The notes under the pieces: generated by a model
Seen by the model: the letters and a program-made list of their open reading frames with translations, nothing else
What the model was told of the DNA's origin: nothing
Databases searched by the model: none
Shown: in pieces, positions 35,217 through 47,574 of the stretch
Numbering within the stretch: the stretch's first letter is position 1
How the letters are laid out: each line of letters starts with the position of its first letter
Program-made: the position numbers and the translations under genes
Source of the DNA: Apium graveolens
Taxonomy: Eukaryota > Streptophyta > Magnoliopsida > Apiales > Apiaceae
Direction of reading: 5' to 3'
Length of the DNA: 64,000 nt
Assembly (NCBI RefSeq): GCF_009905375.1
Contig: NW_027420610.1
Coordinates: 57,467 to 121,466, forward strand

Positions 35217-38200
35217 GTGATGGCCGCTAGTATTCCAAGGGTTTTAGCATTACCTCCACCTCTACTTCCACCACAAAATCCGCCCAGGGCAAGGACTTTC
35301 AACATGTCAATGAAGGAAGCTGTACAGAGCCCGAATGTGGTTGCAGGTACGCTCCCTGTGAATTCCGTAAATGCTCAAGTATTGATTGATTCAGGAGCTA
35401 CGAGATCTTTTATTTCTGAAAGTTTTATCTATAAGATAGATTGTGAGGTTCAGTGGTTAGATGAAGTGCTAGTCATAAAATTAGCAAATGATGATCAGGT
35501 TACAGTAGATCGAGTATGCCCAGGTTGTGATACTGAGATAGGAAGATGTCATTTCTCAGTTGACTTGATACCTTTTAGGTTAGGAGAATTTGATGTTATT
35601 TTAGGAATGGATTGGCTAGCTAGTAATAATGTTCAGATTGATTGCGCAAATAAGAAAGTGAAATTGCAAATCAAAGAAAATACAACGGTAATATTTAAAG
35701 ATGAGAAACAAAAGCAGAGATTCTTAACAATAATGCAGATGAAACGATTGCTACGCCAAGGGTGTCAAGCCTATTTAGCTTACGTGTTGGATATTAACAA
35801 AGAAAGCCCGAAGATTGAAGATATTCCTGTAGTTTGTGAGTTTCCCGATGTCTTTCCAGATGAACTTCTAGGACTACCACCGGATCGAGAAATCGAGTTC
35901 ACTATTGATTTGGCACCAGGGACTGAACCAATTTCAAAAGCTCCATATCGAATGGCACCTGTTGAAATGAAGGAATTAGCAAGGCAATTGCAGGATTTGC
36001 TCGATAAAGGAATCATAAGGCCAAGTGTATCCTCATGGGGCGCACCAGTATTGTTCGTGAAAAAGAAGGACGGTGGCATGCGATTATGTATCGATTATCG
36101 TGAGCTGAACAAGTTAACTATCAAGAATAAATATCCTTTTCCTCGCATCGATGACTTATTTGATCAACTGAAAGGTGTAGCATGGTTTTCGAAAATCGAC
36201 TTACGATCAGGCTATCATCAATTAAAGATTAAGGCAGAAGATATTCTAAAGATTGCGTTCAAAATGAGGTATGGACACTATGAATTTCTCGTGATGGCTT
36301 TTGGACTAACGAATGCACCTGCAGCATTTATGGATTTGATGAATCGAGTATTCAAGAAGTACCTGGATAAGTTTATCATTGTATTTATTGATGACATCTT
36401 GGTTTATTCAAAGACGGAAGAAGAACATGCAACACACTTAAGAACGACATTGGAGACATTACGAAAGGAACAGCTCTATGCGAAATTTTCAAAATGTGAA
36501 TTTTGGTTGAAGGAAGTGCAATTTTTAGGACACATCATCAGTATTGAAGGAATTCAAATGGATCCAGCGAAGATTGAAGCTATAAATTGGGAAAGGCCAA
36601 AGACTTCAACGGAAGTCAGAAGTTTCTTGGGATTAGCAGGATACTATAAAAGATTTGTTAAGGATTTTGCAAAGATAGCCACACCCTTGACGAAGTTGAC
36701 ACGAAAGAATGAAAAGTTCGAATGGAACGAGAAATGTGAAGCAAGTTTCCAAGAGTTGAAGAATCGACTAATAACCGCACCTGTGCTTGTTTTACCTGAT
36801 GATCAAGGAGACTTTGTCATATACATCGATGCTTCATATCGAGGACTTGGATGTGTTCTGATAAAACATGGCAACGTGATCGCATATGCTTCTAGACAGC
36901 TAAAGCCGCATGAACAAAAATATCTGACGCACGATCTTGAACTAGCAACAATCGTATTCACACTGAAGCTCTAGAGACACTACCTACATGGCGAAAGATG
37001 TGAGATTTATACGGATCATAAAAGCTTGAAGTATATTTTCATACAGAAGGAACTCAATATACGACAGCGATGTTGGCTAGAATTAATCAAGGATTACGAC
37101 GTTTCAATCAATTATCATCCAGGCAAGGCCAATGTAGTAGCGGACGCGTTAAGTCGAAAGGAACGATTGAACCTGTTAGCATCTTCAGAAGACTTGATCA
37201 AGGAATTCGATAAACTGGAGATTGAAGTTCGTGTTCCAGAAAGCTCTACTGAAATGATTTACACTATAATTTTTCAGCCGGAACTATTGGAGAAAATAAG
37301 AAGGTGTCAAGGAGAAGTAATGAATCAGGAAATCGACAATTTGACAGGAGAAGAGATTACTAGTCAGAAGGATGCCAAAGGAATTTTTTGAGTTGCTTCG
37401 AGGATCTGGATACCTAACGTACCGGAATTAAAAGCGGAAATTTTGCAAGATGCTCCTAGTTCAAGATATTCAATTCATCCCGGAAGCACAAAGATGTACA
37501 GAGACCTGAAGGAAAACTTTTGGTGGCCAAATATGAAGAAAGAAATAACGGAATGGTTTAGCAAGTGTTATACGTGCCAAAGAGTGAAAGCTGAACATCA
37601 ACGCCTGAGCGGACTACTACAACCACTATATATTCCAGAATGGAAATGGGAACACTTAGCCATGGATTTCGTAGTGGGACTTCCAAGGACGAAAGCAAAT
37701 CACGATGTAATTTGGGTTATCATTGATCGATTAACGAAGTCAGCATATTTCCTTCCGATCAACGAAAGGTTCTCACTGGACAAGTTAATGCACTTATATC
37801 TCAAGGAAATCGTAATGCGTCATGGAGTACCCGTATCCATTGTATCGGATCGAGATCCCCATTTCAATTCAAGATTTTGAAGACAATTCCAAGAATGTCT
37901 AGGAACCAAGCTGAACATGAGTACTGCTTATCATCCACAAACGGACGAGCAAAGTGAAAGGACAATCCAAACAATCGAAGATATGTTACGAGTGTGTGCA
38001 ATAGACTTTGAAGGCAATTGGGACGAGCACTTACCGCTAATGGAATTTTCTTACAATAACAGCTATTAAGCAAGTATCGGGATGCCACCTTATGAAGCTT
38101 TATATGGGAGAAAATGCAGATCACCTACATGTTGGGATGAAGTTGGAGAACGTAAGATTCTAGGTCCAAAACTGATTCAGCAGACCAAGGAGAAAGTAGA

Positions 38201-38690
38201 ACTTATCCGAAAGCGACTTGAAGCAGCACAGAATCGGCAACGTAAATATGCAGATCTATCCAGAAAAGATGTGGACTATCAGGAAGGGGAACATGTACTG
38301 CTAAAGGTATCACCATGGAAGGGACTAACCAGGTTTGGCAACAAGGGCAAATTAAAACCTCGCTACGTTGGACCATTTGAAATTTTGAAGAAAGTTGGAA
38401 AGGTTGCGTACGAGTTAGCTTTACAACCCATATGCAGCATATTCATAACGTATTTCATGTATCTATGCTTAAGAAGTATAATCCTGATACAAAGCATGTA
38501 ATAGAATATGAGCCGATAAAACTTCAGGAAGATTTGTCGTATGTAGAGCAGCCAATAAAATTTTAGATCGGCAAGAGAGGGTATTAAGGAATAAGTCTGT
38601 ACCATTAGTGAGAGTTTTGTGGAGAAACCCAGTGGTTGAAGAATCAGGGAGCTAGAGAATGATATGTTAGAGAAGTATCCTCAGTTATTT
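35217..38690 (+). pseudogene. pol of element B (PR-RT-RH-IN-chromodomain)
   Basis: Open from 35217 to a TAG at 36972: protease [12 protein letters not shown] near 35385, RT with [17 protein letters not shown] (~36060), the catalytic FIDDILVYS box (~36388) and the start of RNase H. After the TAG, RNase H resumes (37026, [17 protein letters not shown]). Integrase: the zinc region ends [12 protein letters not shown], core [21 protein letters not shown] (then TGA 37878) and ERTIQTIE. A further TAA at 38067. The chromodomain-like tail (~38560-38650) is frameshifted. Same lineage as A but clearly distinct in sequence. Confidence 0.93.
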
Positions 38691-38721
38691 ACATAGTGTG
38701 ATTCTAAGGACAGAATCCTGT

Positions 38722-38734
38722 TAAGGGGGGAGAA
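38722..38734 (+). other. Polypurine tract of element B
   Basis: TAAGGGGGGAGAA directly before the 3' LTR. Confidence 0.85.
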
Positions 38735-41700
38735 TGTAACGACCGAGAAATTATGCTTGTATTATATTATAATAAAGATAAATTATGTGTATTATTATGT
38801 CATTAACTGTGTTGAGTCGTTAAACCCTAATTGCTATGTGCTACGTGTTGTCTGTTTTGATCCGAACGTGTTTTGGATATTTATTGAGTGTTCTATCGTA
38901 AGTTATATACTTAATATCAAAACCCGTACAGCTCAAACGATGTTTTAAAAGCCCATATTTCAAACAAAATCATTGGCCCTATTTTTCCAAAAACAACCTA
39001 TACCATATCGCTATTCTGAACCCCTAAACGTTTTACAAATTTACCTTTTTCGCGAAAAACGACTTTTCTGGACCCCTTCGGGTACCAAAAAACCCCACAA
39101 AAATCACATTTTTATTTTTATATGATCATGAAATTATAATACATCATTTTTCTTTGCATTTTTGTAATATTCACAATTTTTAGGAAATTTTAGCATTTAT
39201 TTTGTAATTATTGGATATTTAAAAATTCATAATTAATACCCAAAAATTATAAAAATTGGGGCCAAATATTTTTATTAGGAGTGTAATTAGCCCCTTAATT
39301 TTATTTAGGGGTCTTATTTTCATAAATATAAATAGCTGATTTACTGTTAATTAATTAGTTAATTATAATAAAAAAAAAGCCAGAAAATTCAGAAAAATCA
39401 AGAACTAGGGTTTGTTGGTGAAGAACAGGGCAGAAATTCAATCACAGATTTGAAGGTGATTCCGACATCCAAATCGATCATGTAAGTAGTCGTTGCAAAG
39501 CTTGTGATTCGTAGTTTCTGTTTATGTAATTATTTTTGTTGATTGTTGAGTTGATTTTCATTTCGTATTTTCGGTTTTAAACTACGAATTTGGGTTTTAC
39601 GATTGAGTGATTGTTTGATGAAATCGTTGATGAGGAAGTGTAGATCGTCGAATTCTCGATCGAACGACACTGGTTTCGTTGATTTTGGCTTCGTTTTGAG
39701 GTTGGCCGGAAAAGCGGCGACGCCGCCGCGGTTGAAGATTCAAGCAACGAGGACGGCTGGAACGAAGGTTGAGGAAGGGGATGAGCAGGAACGGGGTTGC
39801 AGGATGTTGACGAGGAGAAATCACGGAAAAGCAAGCCAGGATATCCCGTGTCCTTAGCTGCATTTTCTTCGCCGGAAAAAGGACCGCCAGCGTCGGAGTT
39901 TTGGCCGGGCAGCTATGTTCTTGGACGACCCGGAGTCGACCCGGTTCCAACCCGGTTTCGATCCAAAAACCCTAAACATGATTTCCTGTTTTATGTTCCT
40001 GATTAATTAATTATTTATATGTATTTTATTAAATCAAAATCAGATTTTAATAATTCTAAAAATCTAATAAAAATTAGATTTAAATTCTGAAAATTATTAT
40101 AATTAATTTCTAAATTATTTTATTAATTTAGAAATTTGAATTTAATTATTTAATTAATTATCTAATTATTTATTAGTTATTTAAATAATTAATAATTAGG
40201 TAATTAATTAATAAATAAGATTAAAAATAATTGAATAATACGAATAATAATTCGTTAATTAGTTGAATAATACGAGTAACTCGTACCTATTCGAGTAGTG
40301 AATCGATAAGTTAGAATTATTAGTCGGGTGATAATTATTAGAAGAGTGTCGTACTAATTATTCATATCGGATAATTAACAGTTAATTAATTAATTAATTA
40401 ATCGTATAAGTTATAAAAATAATAATAATAATAGTTCGATAATTATACGAGGAATGTGAGTAGCTCGTATTTATACGAGTAGTTAATCGATGAGTTAGAT
40501 TATGGTTCGAGTAGTAATTATTTATTTGATAAATAGCGTATCAGTTAATTGTATTGATTGATTATTTATAAATAATCGATCTAATCGAGTAAGTGGTAAT
40601 AATTTGTAAATAATTGTAATAAATTATAATTAATCTTAATAATTAGGGATTCATTATTTTAAAATACAATAATTATAAATTAATTATTTAAAAATATAAT
40701 TAAGGATTATTTTATTATAATTAATTATTTATAATTAATTATTAATTAATTAAATCTTGTTTAATTCATAATAATTAAAACGTTAGTCCGATTTGAGCGA
40801 AACGAAGACCCCTAGACTCAAAAAAATGAAGCGAATCAAATAAAAATAATTGTAAGTCATAATTTCTTCTGAAAGAGAATGGTCTTGTGTTAGTTAATTG
40901 TTTATAGGCCCTAATAGGGGTAGAATCGAGTCAAATAAATTCCGGAAAATTATAATAAAATCAAATAGGGTTAGTTAATACATGTATGGTCTAGTATCGA
41001 TTCTAAAAATATTTATAAGTCCAAAAATCAATCATGTGCTTTATGTGCTATATGTTTTACGTGGTTATGTGAACCTTATGTGCTATATAATTATATGTGT
41101 ATATATGCGAGTCAGATAGATTCGCATGGGTAGATTGATAGGGTTATGTAGTATCAATTCGAGATACACGTATGTAGTAAGTTATCTAAATGACTATCTT
41201 TCTATGATTGATTCAGTATCAGCAAGGCAGATCAAGCAGGAGACCGAAGGCGGTGATTTGAACTAGGTTAAGTACGCGAAAGGCAAGTTTTTCCCTCTTT
41301 TAAATCCAGAATAGTGAATTATACCCCATTTTCCTTATCAGTTACACTTTGATAATCCTTGTTGATATACACTGTTACACAACTATTGATTCTTGTTTCT
41401 ATTTCTTTTCAATTCTTGATTTCTCCCAATTTATTGAATCCCCTATTCATATTCCAATACTTTTACCCTTGTTATATATATACTCTGATATATCCTGATG
41501 TTGAGATACATCAAAAGTATTCCGATTGTTCCAAATGCTAAACTTTAGACTGGATGGTTACGATACGGACTGGGTTTTACCCATACCTTTAATTAATAGG
41601 CCATAGTTGCCTGAGTACTCCTTATATTGGTTGGGTCTATGTAGTTGGGTATAGATCCGCACTGTATCCTGACTGATCAGCAGGTTATAGTGCATATGTT

Positions 41701-42304
41701 GGTTCTTGTTTCCAGTCTTGTTCATTTGGCACTCGCCAGTGTTGGCAAATTATTATTCTTTACAGAAACAGATGGTTGTTCAAACCAGCAGCTTAACGAT
41801 TCCTTTATTCTTCTCTCTTTATACTATATATATTGTTGTAGGCTTGTTGAGCAATTTTGGCTCATCCCCTTTTATTGTTATTCCTATTGTTTTACAGTTA
41901 AGGTAGAGAATGAAACCCATCAGCACCAGCATAGTCAAGAAGCGAGTCAAGCAGCGGGACCCTCTTATACTAAGAGTGCTCATCCCTATCCCAGAAGAGA
42001 GCTTTGAGTTACCAGATCAGGTGTAATAGGATAAGTAGTAATGTTGGTTTGAATAAAGTTGTGTGGTGAGAATGTAGATAGAATAAAATTTTGTAATAAA
42101 GAGAGTTCTTGAGACAAATTGTTTTAAATGGGATTGTAATATAGTTAGTGTGTCATTCTTGTTTTTAACTCTTAACCTTAAAAGATCCTGAGTAGCAGTA
42201 GTGCGTGGTAATTATTATATTTTATATTCCGCTTGTGCAGGATTAGTGAGTAGTTATGATTAATAATGCCCCAAATCTATACCCCGGATTTGGAGGGTGT
42301 TATA
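38735..42304 (+). repeat. 3' LTR of element B (3570 bp)
   Basis: Starts TGTAACGACCGAG and ends GGGTGTTATA. About 9 differences from the 5' LTR in the first ~255 bp. It includes a 90 bp AT-rich stretch (40141-40230) lacking in the 5' copy, and the short ORF copy at 41910-42026. Confidence 0.95.
41910..42026 (+). CDS. Short ORF, 3' LTR copy of element B
   Basis: Open counterpart of 32240-32356, 38 residues with several amino-acid differences but the same length. It stays open despite about 3-4% LTR divergence, though a 38-codon frame can do so by chance. Confidence 0.4.
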   Translation: MKPISTSIVKKRVKQRDPLILRVLIPIPEESFELPDQV

Positions 42305-45300
42305 GACTTGCTCTCTCAAGAACAAGCTCTCGGCCTTCTTCCTTTTTCAAGAGGAAAAATTCCAAAAATCAAGATCCAAGCTTTGTTAAATTACAAGGTA
42401 ATTATCCAAGGTCCCTTATGATTAGTTATGGCTACCCTAGGAGTTTAAGCTTCAAATTCCTTCACAATCTCTTTAAATAAATCAAGGAAGAAGATGATGA
42501 ATAGTTTTTTCAAGTTAATAACTTTGTTTTCTTTGTTTTTCCTTTAAGATCCAAGCATTCCTAGGCTATCTCAAGGCTTCTTAAGGCTTCCTAGCCACTC
42601 TAATCACTCCAAGGAAGGTATAACACCTCCAAGCCCTAACTTTACTTTGAGTATTAGGAATGGTTTTGATTGTTATAGTAAATGAGAAGCATGATACTTG
42701 TGTGTTTAAAGTTTGGATTGGATTTGTAGTGATTTGGATGTTGGAACCTTGTTTATAGTTAATGAAACTTAAGTATAGTGAGTAGTTCATGTTTGGGGTT
42801 GAATGAATTGGAAAATCTTGAGGTTTGGGACTGATGTAGTAATGTTTGTATGAGGGCTGGTTGTATTGTTGGTTGTGAGTTGAATTGTGGTTGTTTGGAG
42901 TGGTTTAAAACTTGGTAATCGCGTAAACATAGCCTTCGTAATGCCCGTTTTCATAGAACTGCTTGCTCTTAGTGTTTGGGACATAGAGCTAACTGTTGAA
43001 TATGTAACTTTGCCATTTTTAGCTAGATTGTATCATAATCTTCGTTTTGATATGTGGTTCGCTTAAATCCGATGGACGGTTTAGGAGAAACGACCGTTTT
43101 AAGTAACGGCGTTTCGCGAACAAACCATTTCCCCTCACCTTACTTTGAATCCTTGGTTAAGTCCTTAAATGACTATTTGGAGTAAGAAACAATTATGTAA
43201 GATTAATAGGTCAGGTGGTAGAGTATTCGCGAAAGAGTCGCCTTAAAATTCGTAACGGTTAATTTATTAAAAATGGTGGAGCCGAGGGTACTCGAGCGAC
43301 TTATGTGAATCGTTAAGCGCAAAAGCGAACGTTATGGTCTAATTGGTTAAAGACTAGTTTCTTAAGCGACCGTGGTTTAATTCCAACTTATATGTTGTTT
43401 ATATGTTACCAGACTAGCCCCATGCCTTTTACCACCCCCAGTCGCTCAGGCAAGTTTTCTACCCGTTATACTGTTGTTGTGATGTATATGCGTATATGCA
43501 TTATCTTGTGATAAGTGCATGAGTATCATTAGCAAATCTTGCGATATATTGGAGCATGTTAATATGATATATATGCATGCCTGTTTCGTAAACTTGATAT
43601 CTCCTTATTAAATTCAAATGCTTATAAACTGCATAATACCTATGTTAGAGATAAGTAGTAGTTGCGTATATCCTTAGTATAGGGGACCCAAAGGTGAACA
43701 TTTTCTAAACCGGGAGTCGATGTTCCCAAGTGTGATATATATATATATATATAGTTTTCTATAACTATTAATCGAATAAGATATATTCGATATTTTTGAA
43801 TAATAATCAAACTTATTTTCGATTATTCAAATAAAGATCGTACTTTTGTATAAGTATATCTTTTGTTATTTATTATTCGTTTCAAGTATGAGTTTTTAAA
43901 ACTTCTACTTCAATTATTTTTATAAAGATTATCCTTATGGGAATATTATTTAAATAATAATATTCAGATATTTTCTAATATATCGGGATTGATTTATTTT
44001 ATTAAATCATCATTACTCTAAATATTCTTTAAAATGTTTTCGAGTCTTCAAAATGATTTTAAAAGTTAGAGCGGATCCCATAACTCATTTTCAGATTTAA
44101 GATCTTCCTTTCGAAGGGGATTTAAATACTCGCTCAAAACCTAAGGGATCCGGCTCCGTGGTGTATTTTTGGAGCAACAAAGTTGCTAACTTGATAAAAG
44201 AGTTTGATTACTTGCCCAACATTCGTGAAGTAAGCCCAATTGAAATGCGTTGGCATAAGCAACATGGGCTCAGCGGGGGTCCATGAAAGTCTAAGTGGCT
44301 CAGTGGGAGTCCATCAATGCGTAAGTGGCTGAGTGGCAGTCCAGCATAAGGTCCTAATGCGACCAGGGTGATGACCAGTGGGGGATTCATCCATCTACTA
44401 GTAGAAAAGGTTACTTATTGGTATCTTTGCATGATCAACAAGATATCAGGTTTATGCCAAAGTATCTTCTTTCCAAAATTCTTGGGAATGACAACTCTGC
44501 TTATACTTTTAATAGAAGAAGAGTGTAAGAGATGTATATATATATAGGTATATATATATATATATATATCGGGATTAATGAAGTATCTCGTAACTTTATT
44601 CTTTCAACTAATATTTCAAAGACTGAATCCATTCAAGTCTTATCTTGTAGTCTCATTTATGTGACGAACTTCGAAAACTTATTATACTTTGAGTAGTGGT
44701 AGTTCAAGTAGTTTTCTAAAATGATATAATTATAGTGAAGTATTTGGTAACTTCATCTCCCTTTTAGCTTATATCCAGTAAGTAATTATCTTACACTTGA
44801 TAAAGGTTTCCAGTAAGTTATCTATTTAGATACTTGCATTATTGATTAAACTATATATTATCTTGCGAGCTGTAATGCTCACTCTTGCTTCATTTCTTCA
44901 TCACACAACAACAGTTAGGAAAGATGGCCAGACTCCAGCTGACCCAGCATAAGAGTGTGGGAAGCATCCCGCATCTTCCCGTTGATATCATAGCTGCTAT
45001 AGCTGCAGAGGTAGATCTATCTGTAGATCAGGCATTCTACTTTTGGGAATCAATTATGTATAATTATAACTTATGGAAGATAATGGAAATTAACTGTAAA
45101 ATTATTAAGTAATCATTTTGGGTTGTAATAACTTTTAATTTGTGGATTCAAGGACTTGTACTTATTTCAATTTCATCTCTGAGACTATAACGTGTTGTGG
45201 TGTGTGTTAGTGTGGGGTCACAACATGAGGTTATTTATTTTTAATTAAGTTAAGTGATATTTATGGAAAGAAAGACCGTGACGACCCAGATCCCCGACCC

Positions 45301-45319
45301 CAGATCTGGGGGTATTACA
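42305..45319 (+). repeat. 3' LTR of element A, right piece
   Basis: Begins with the right GACTT copy of B's target (42305-42309) and continues the LTR from CTCTCTCAAG, matching 19455-22463. It includes the hairpin repeats (44266-44345), an AT microsatellite (near 44540-44570, longer than in the 5' LTR) and the short ORF at 44924-45112. The rejoined LTR is 3655 bp against 3660 bp for the 5' copy. Confidence 0.94.
44924..45112 (+). CDS. Short ORF, 3' LTR copy of element A
   Basis: Starts MARLQLTQHKSV; 62 residues. Most of the 5' copy is conserved, with the central block LPVDIIAAIA identical and a slightly longer end. Confidence 0.42.
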   Translation: MARLQLTQHKSVGSIPHLPVDIIAAIAAEVDLSVDQAFYFWESIMYNYNLWKIMEINCKIIK

Positions 45320-45890
45320 ATTAAAGCTAGAAGTTCAATTGCCAATGATCTAACTATGGGGGATGCAAGTACATCACTTTCAAGTGGCAGTGCTTTGAAA
45401 GAAATATAAAGGTTTGAGATTAGAGTACATGACAGTAACCTAGTTAACTCCTCTCCAATTCCAATATAGGTTCCTACCACAAGTGTAGAACAAGCTGTCA
45501 TAACCACAGTTCAACCTGTGAGTGAAACTGTGACATCTGTCACATGTGGTTCCATAACAGATCAACCCTCCACCTCTCAACCTACAAATATTCCTTCAAC
45601 ATCCAACCCTTCACAACAACCATCTCACCCTATCCAACAGTGGTTACAAAATGCTCAATCTCAATCAACCACAATAGATGACCTTCTGGTTGATCAACTT
45701 TCAGGACTTGCTAACATCACACAATATATGCTCACTATAGACATGACAAATCAAGACTATCATACAATTCTGCTCAGTTATAATGAAGATGTTGAAAAGA
45801 AAAAGCAGAAGATAGTGAATGAAGCTAAGTAGGATGGTAATGTGGATGCCTGGCTCTCTAAGGATTTCACCTTGGAGATGGATGAGGTCT
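45320..45890 (+). pseudogene. env-like ORF of element C, middle piece
   Basis: Begins with the right ATTAA copy of A's target and continues the env-like frame (KARSSIANDLTMGD..). Stops at about 45405 and 45829. A Thr/Ser/Pro-rich section (45518-45660) precedes a helical stretch. It ends in ..LEMDEV at the CACTA insertion; the frame continues at 50446. Confidence 0.72.
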
Positions 45891-46499
45891 CACTACACCA
45901 TATATGGCCTCTAGCAACACCCAAAAAAAGTGTAAAAATGGCCTAAAAATGTTACCTAAAGCAAAAAATTGGGCTATGGTTACACTTTTCAAAAATTTCG
46001 TGGTGTTGAATTTGTTCGTGCTACAATAGGGGTCTATGATAACAGATTTTGAACCTTTGGTAACATAGCTGAAAATGTAACAATAGACCCCCTATTGTTA
46101 CACTTTCAGTATCTATGGTTACAAAAGGCAGGTGTAACCGTAATTCTATTATAACACCCATAAAGATCTAGTAACATCAAAAAATATGTTGCAGTAAACT
46201 CTTTCGCAACATCATTTTTGCTATTGTAACACAGGATGATAAAACATTTCAATCTTTTGGTAACATTTTTACATCTTATTGTAACATTTCTTTTTTAACA
46301 CTTCTGTATTTATTATTTTATTTCTTTCATGTTCTTACCAACATAAAAATATCTACTAATTACAGTTGTAACACTAAACACTTAAATACATATTTAACTT
46401 AAGAATTCAAATCCAAATTTCAAATACAACACAACAATACAAAGTTTAAGTGAACTAAAATAAATAAAGTTTGCGAATTCATCCAAAAGCCATAAATTT

Positions 46500-46770
46500 T
46501 GACCTTTCTAATTAAACAAAAATAATCTCAAGTTTTGACATCTCTACATCTCTTCTCTTTCTCTACATCTCTTCTCTTGATAGTCATATTCAGCTTGAGT
46601 GGCATCTTCTCTTGTTGCTACCACTGGGATAAGCTCTGGTCCTTGCGACAATCTTTTGTTAATGTAGACACAGACCTTGAGGCATTCCCTACAGGCTTGC
46701 TGAACTCTCCATGACCAGATGTTCCAAACTGGGATCCAATCAAGAGAACGACAACGATCTGCAGTTAATC
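46500..46770 (-). other. Unidentified coding-like stretch inside the CACTA element
   Basis: On the minus strand a frame reads ..LDWIPVWNIWSWRVQQACRE and on, open for about 60 codons and ending in an Arg/Glu-rich tail. The base composition is less AT-rich than the surroundings. It may be a fifth captured fragment, but I do not recognise it; an alternative frame is also partly open. Confidence 0.3.
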
Positions 46771-47273
46771 AAGATAATGAACATTTATTAGTTATAAACC
46801 ACAACGCATGACATTCTACTTAAAAATACTCTAGCAATACTCTAGCAATTTATGTGAACCTTTATTAGCAAGATATGATCTTTACCTAAATACTCTAGCA
46901 ATTTATGTAAACCTTTATTGGCAACGCATGACTATTAATCGAACAATATATTTCAGTCGACTTACATTGACCTTGACCTAAAGTTGTGAAGATGATCTCG
47001 TAGATGCTAAATGCAGTAATTTTACAACATTATATGTCTATAACCTACCGCATACTTGAGATACATCAATAATTCAACAAAAGACCAACTCCTGTTTACA
47101 TAATGTCAGCTTATACTGGAAAACTCATGCTGCCGTAAATTATATTATAAAATGCATGCAAGGCATATGTCATTTATAATACTGCAATAAAAAACCTTTC
47201 CACATCTCAAAGTAGATAAAACTTATCTAGCTTACCCTGTAAATATCATCTATACACAAGTTTGGAATCAGAC

Positions 47274-47574
47274 CTGGAGAACCCAATGAGCACAGCTCAA
47301 GAACCTTGCAACCCCCAAAGCAAATACATAATGAGCTGTAAATGGTTCAACAATCTGAAACCAAAAAGAAATAGAAATTACACATGAAGTTGCCAAGGAA
47401 AGAAAACTTATCATTAGCATTCTGATTTATTACCTTAGTATTCTGCATGACCCGCAGTTGAGGTAGCACTGAAACGGACTCCAAATATACATAAAATCCC
47501 CAGGATATTCTGTTAAGGAAGTTGTGCAACGTCAAAGGATGAACTAAAATAGCTAACACTACACAAGGAATCAC
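47274..47574 (-). pseudogene. Captured ERD2-like (KDEL receptor family) fragment, two exons
   Basis: Exon 47434-47574 encodes VIPCVVLAILVHP...CVYLESVSVLPQL-type sequence (here FYVYLESVSVLPQLRVMQNT). Exon 47274-47354 encodes IVEPFTAHYVFALGVARFLS and ends WVLQ. These are hallmark blocks of plant ER-lumen protein-retaining receptor family membrane proteins. The 79 bp intron keeps GT..AG ends and the phase fits, so genomic DNA, not cDNA, was captured. Only the middle of the gene is present. It cannot act as a receptor; at most it yields a chimeric or antisense transcript. Confidence 0.88.

Larger units (their letters stand above)
29079..42304 (+). mobile_element. Tekay-like Ty3/gypsy chromovirus, element B
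   Basis: 13,226 bp inserted in the 3' LTR of A with a GACTT duplication (29074-29078, 42305-42309). LTRs of 3555 and 3570 bp start TGTAA(T/C)GACCGAGAA and both end GTTATA, so the TG..TA ends are a feature of this lineage, not damage. It has a complete set: PBS, pre-gag ORF, gag, PR, RT, RH, IN and a chromodomain-like tail. Stops and shifts in gag and pol indicate it is no longer autonomous. It is the innermost and youngest layer. Confidence 0.95.
18804..45319 (+). mobile_element. Tekay-like Ty3/gypsy chromovirus, element A
   Basis: LTRs start TGTAATAACCCC (18804, 28434) and end ..TTACA (22463, 45319). It sits in the env-like ORF of C with an ATTAA duplication. Its 3' LTR is interrupted by element B, so A itself is about 13.3 kb. 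Order: LTR, PBS, pre-gag ORF, gag, PR, RT, RH, IN, chromodomain-like tail, PPT, LTR. Gag and the RT block share a frame, but several stops and shifts make it inactive. Confidence 0.95.

Noticed and set aside
39577..40006. Several overlapping ORFs in the GC-rich block of LTR B
   Set aside because: They lie in an LTR, in several frames of both strands, and arise from low stop-codon frequency in GC-rich sequence. The matching block in the 5' LTR does not keep them all.
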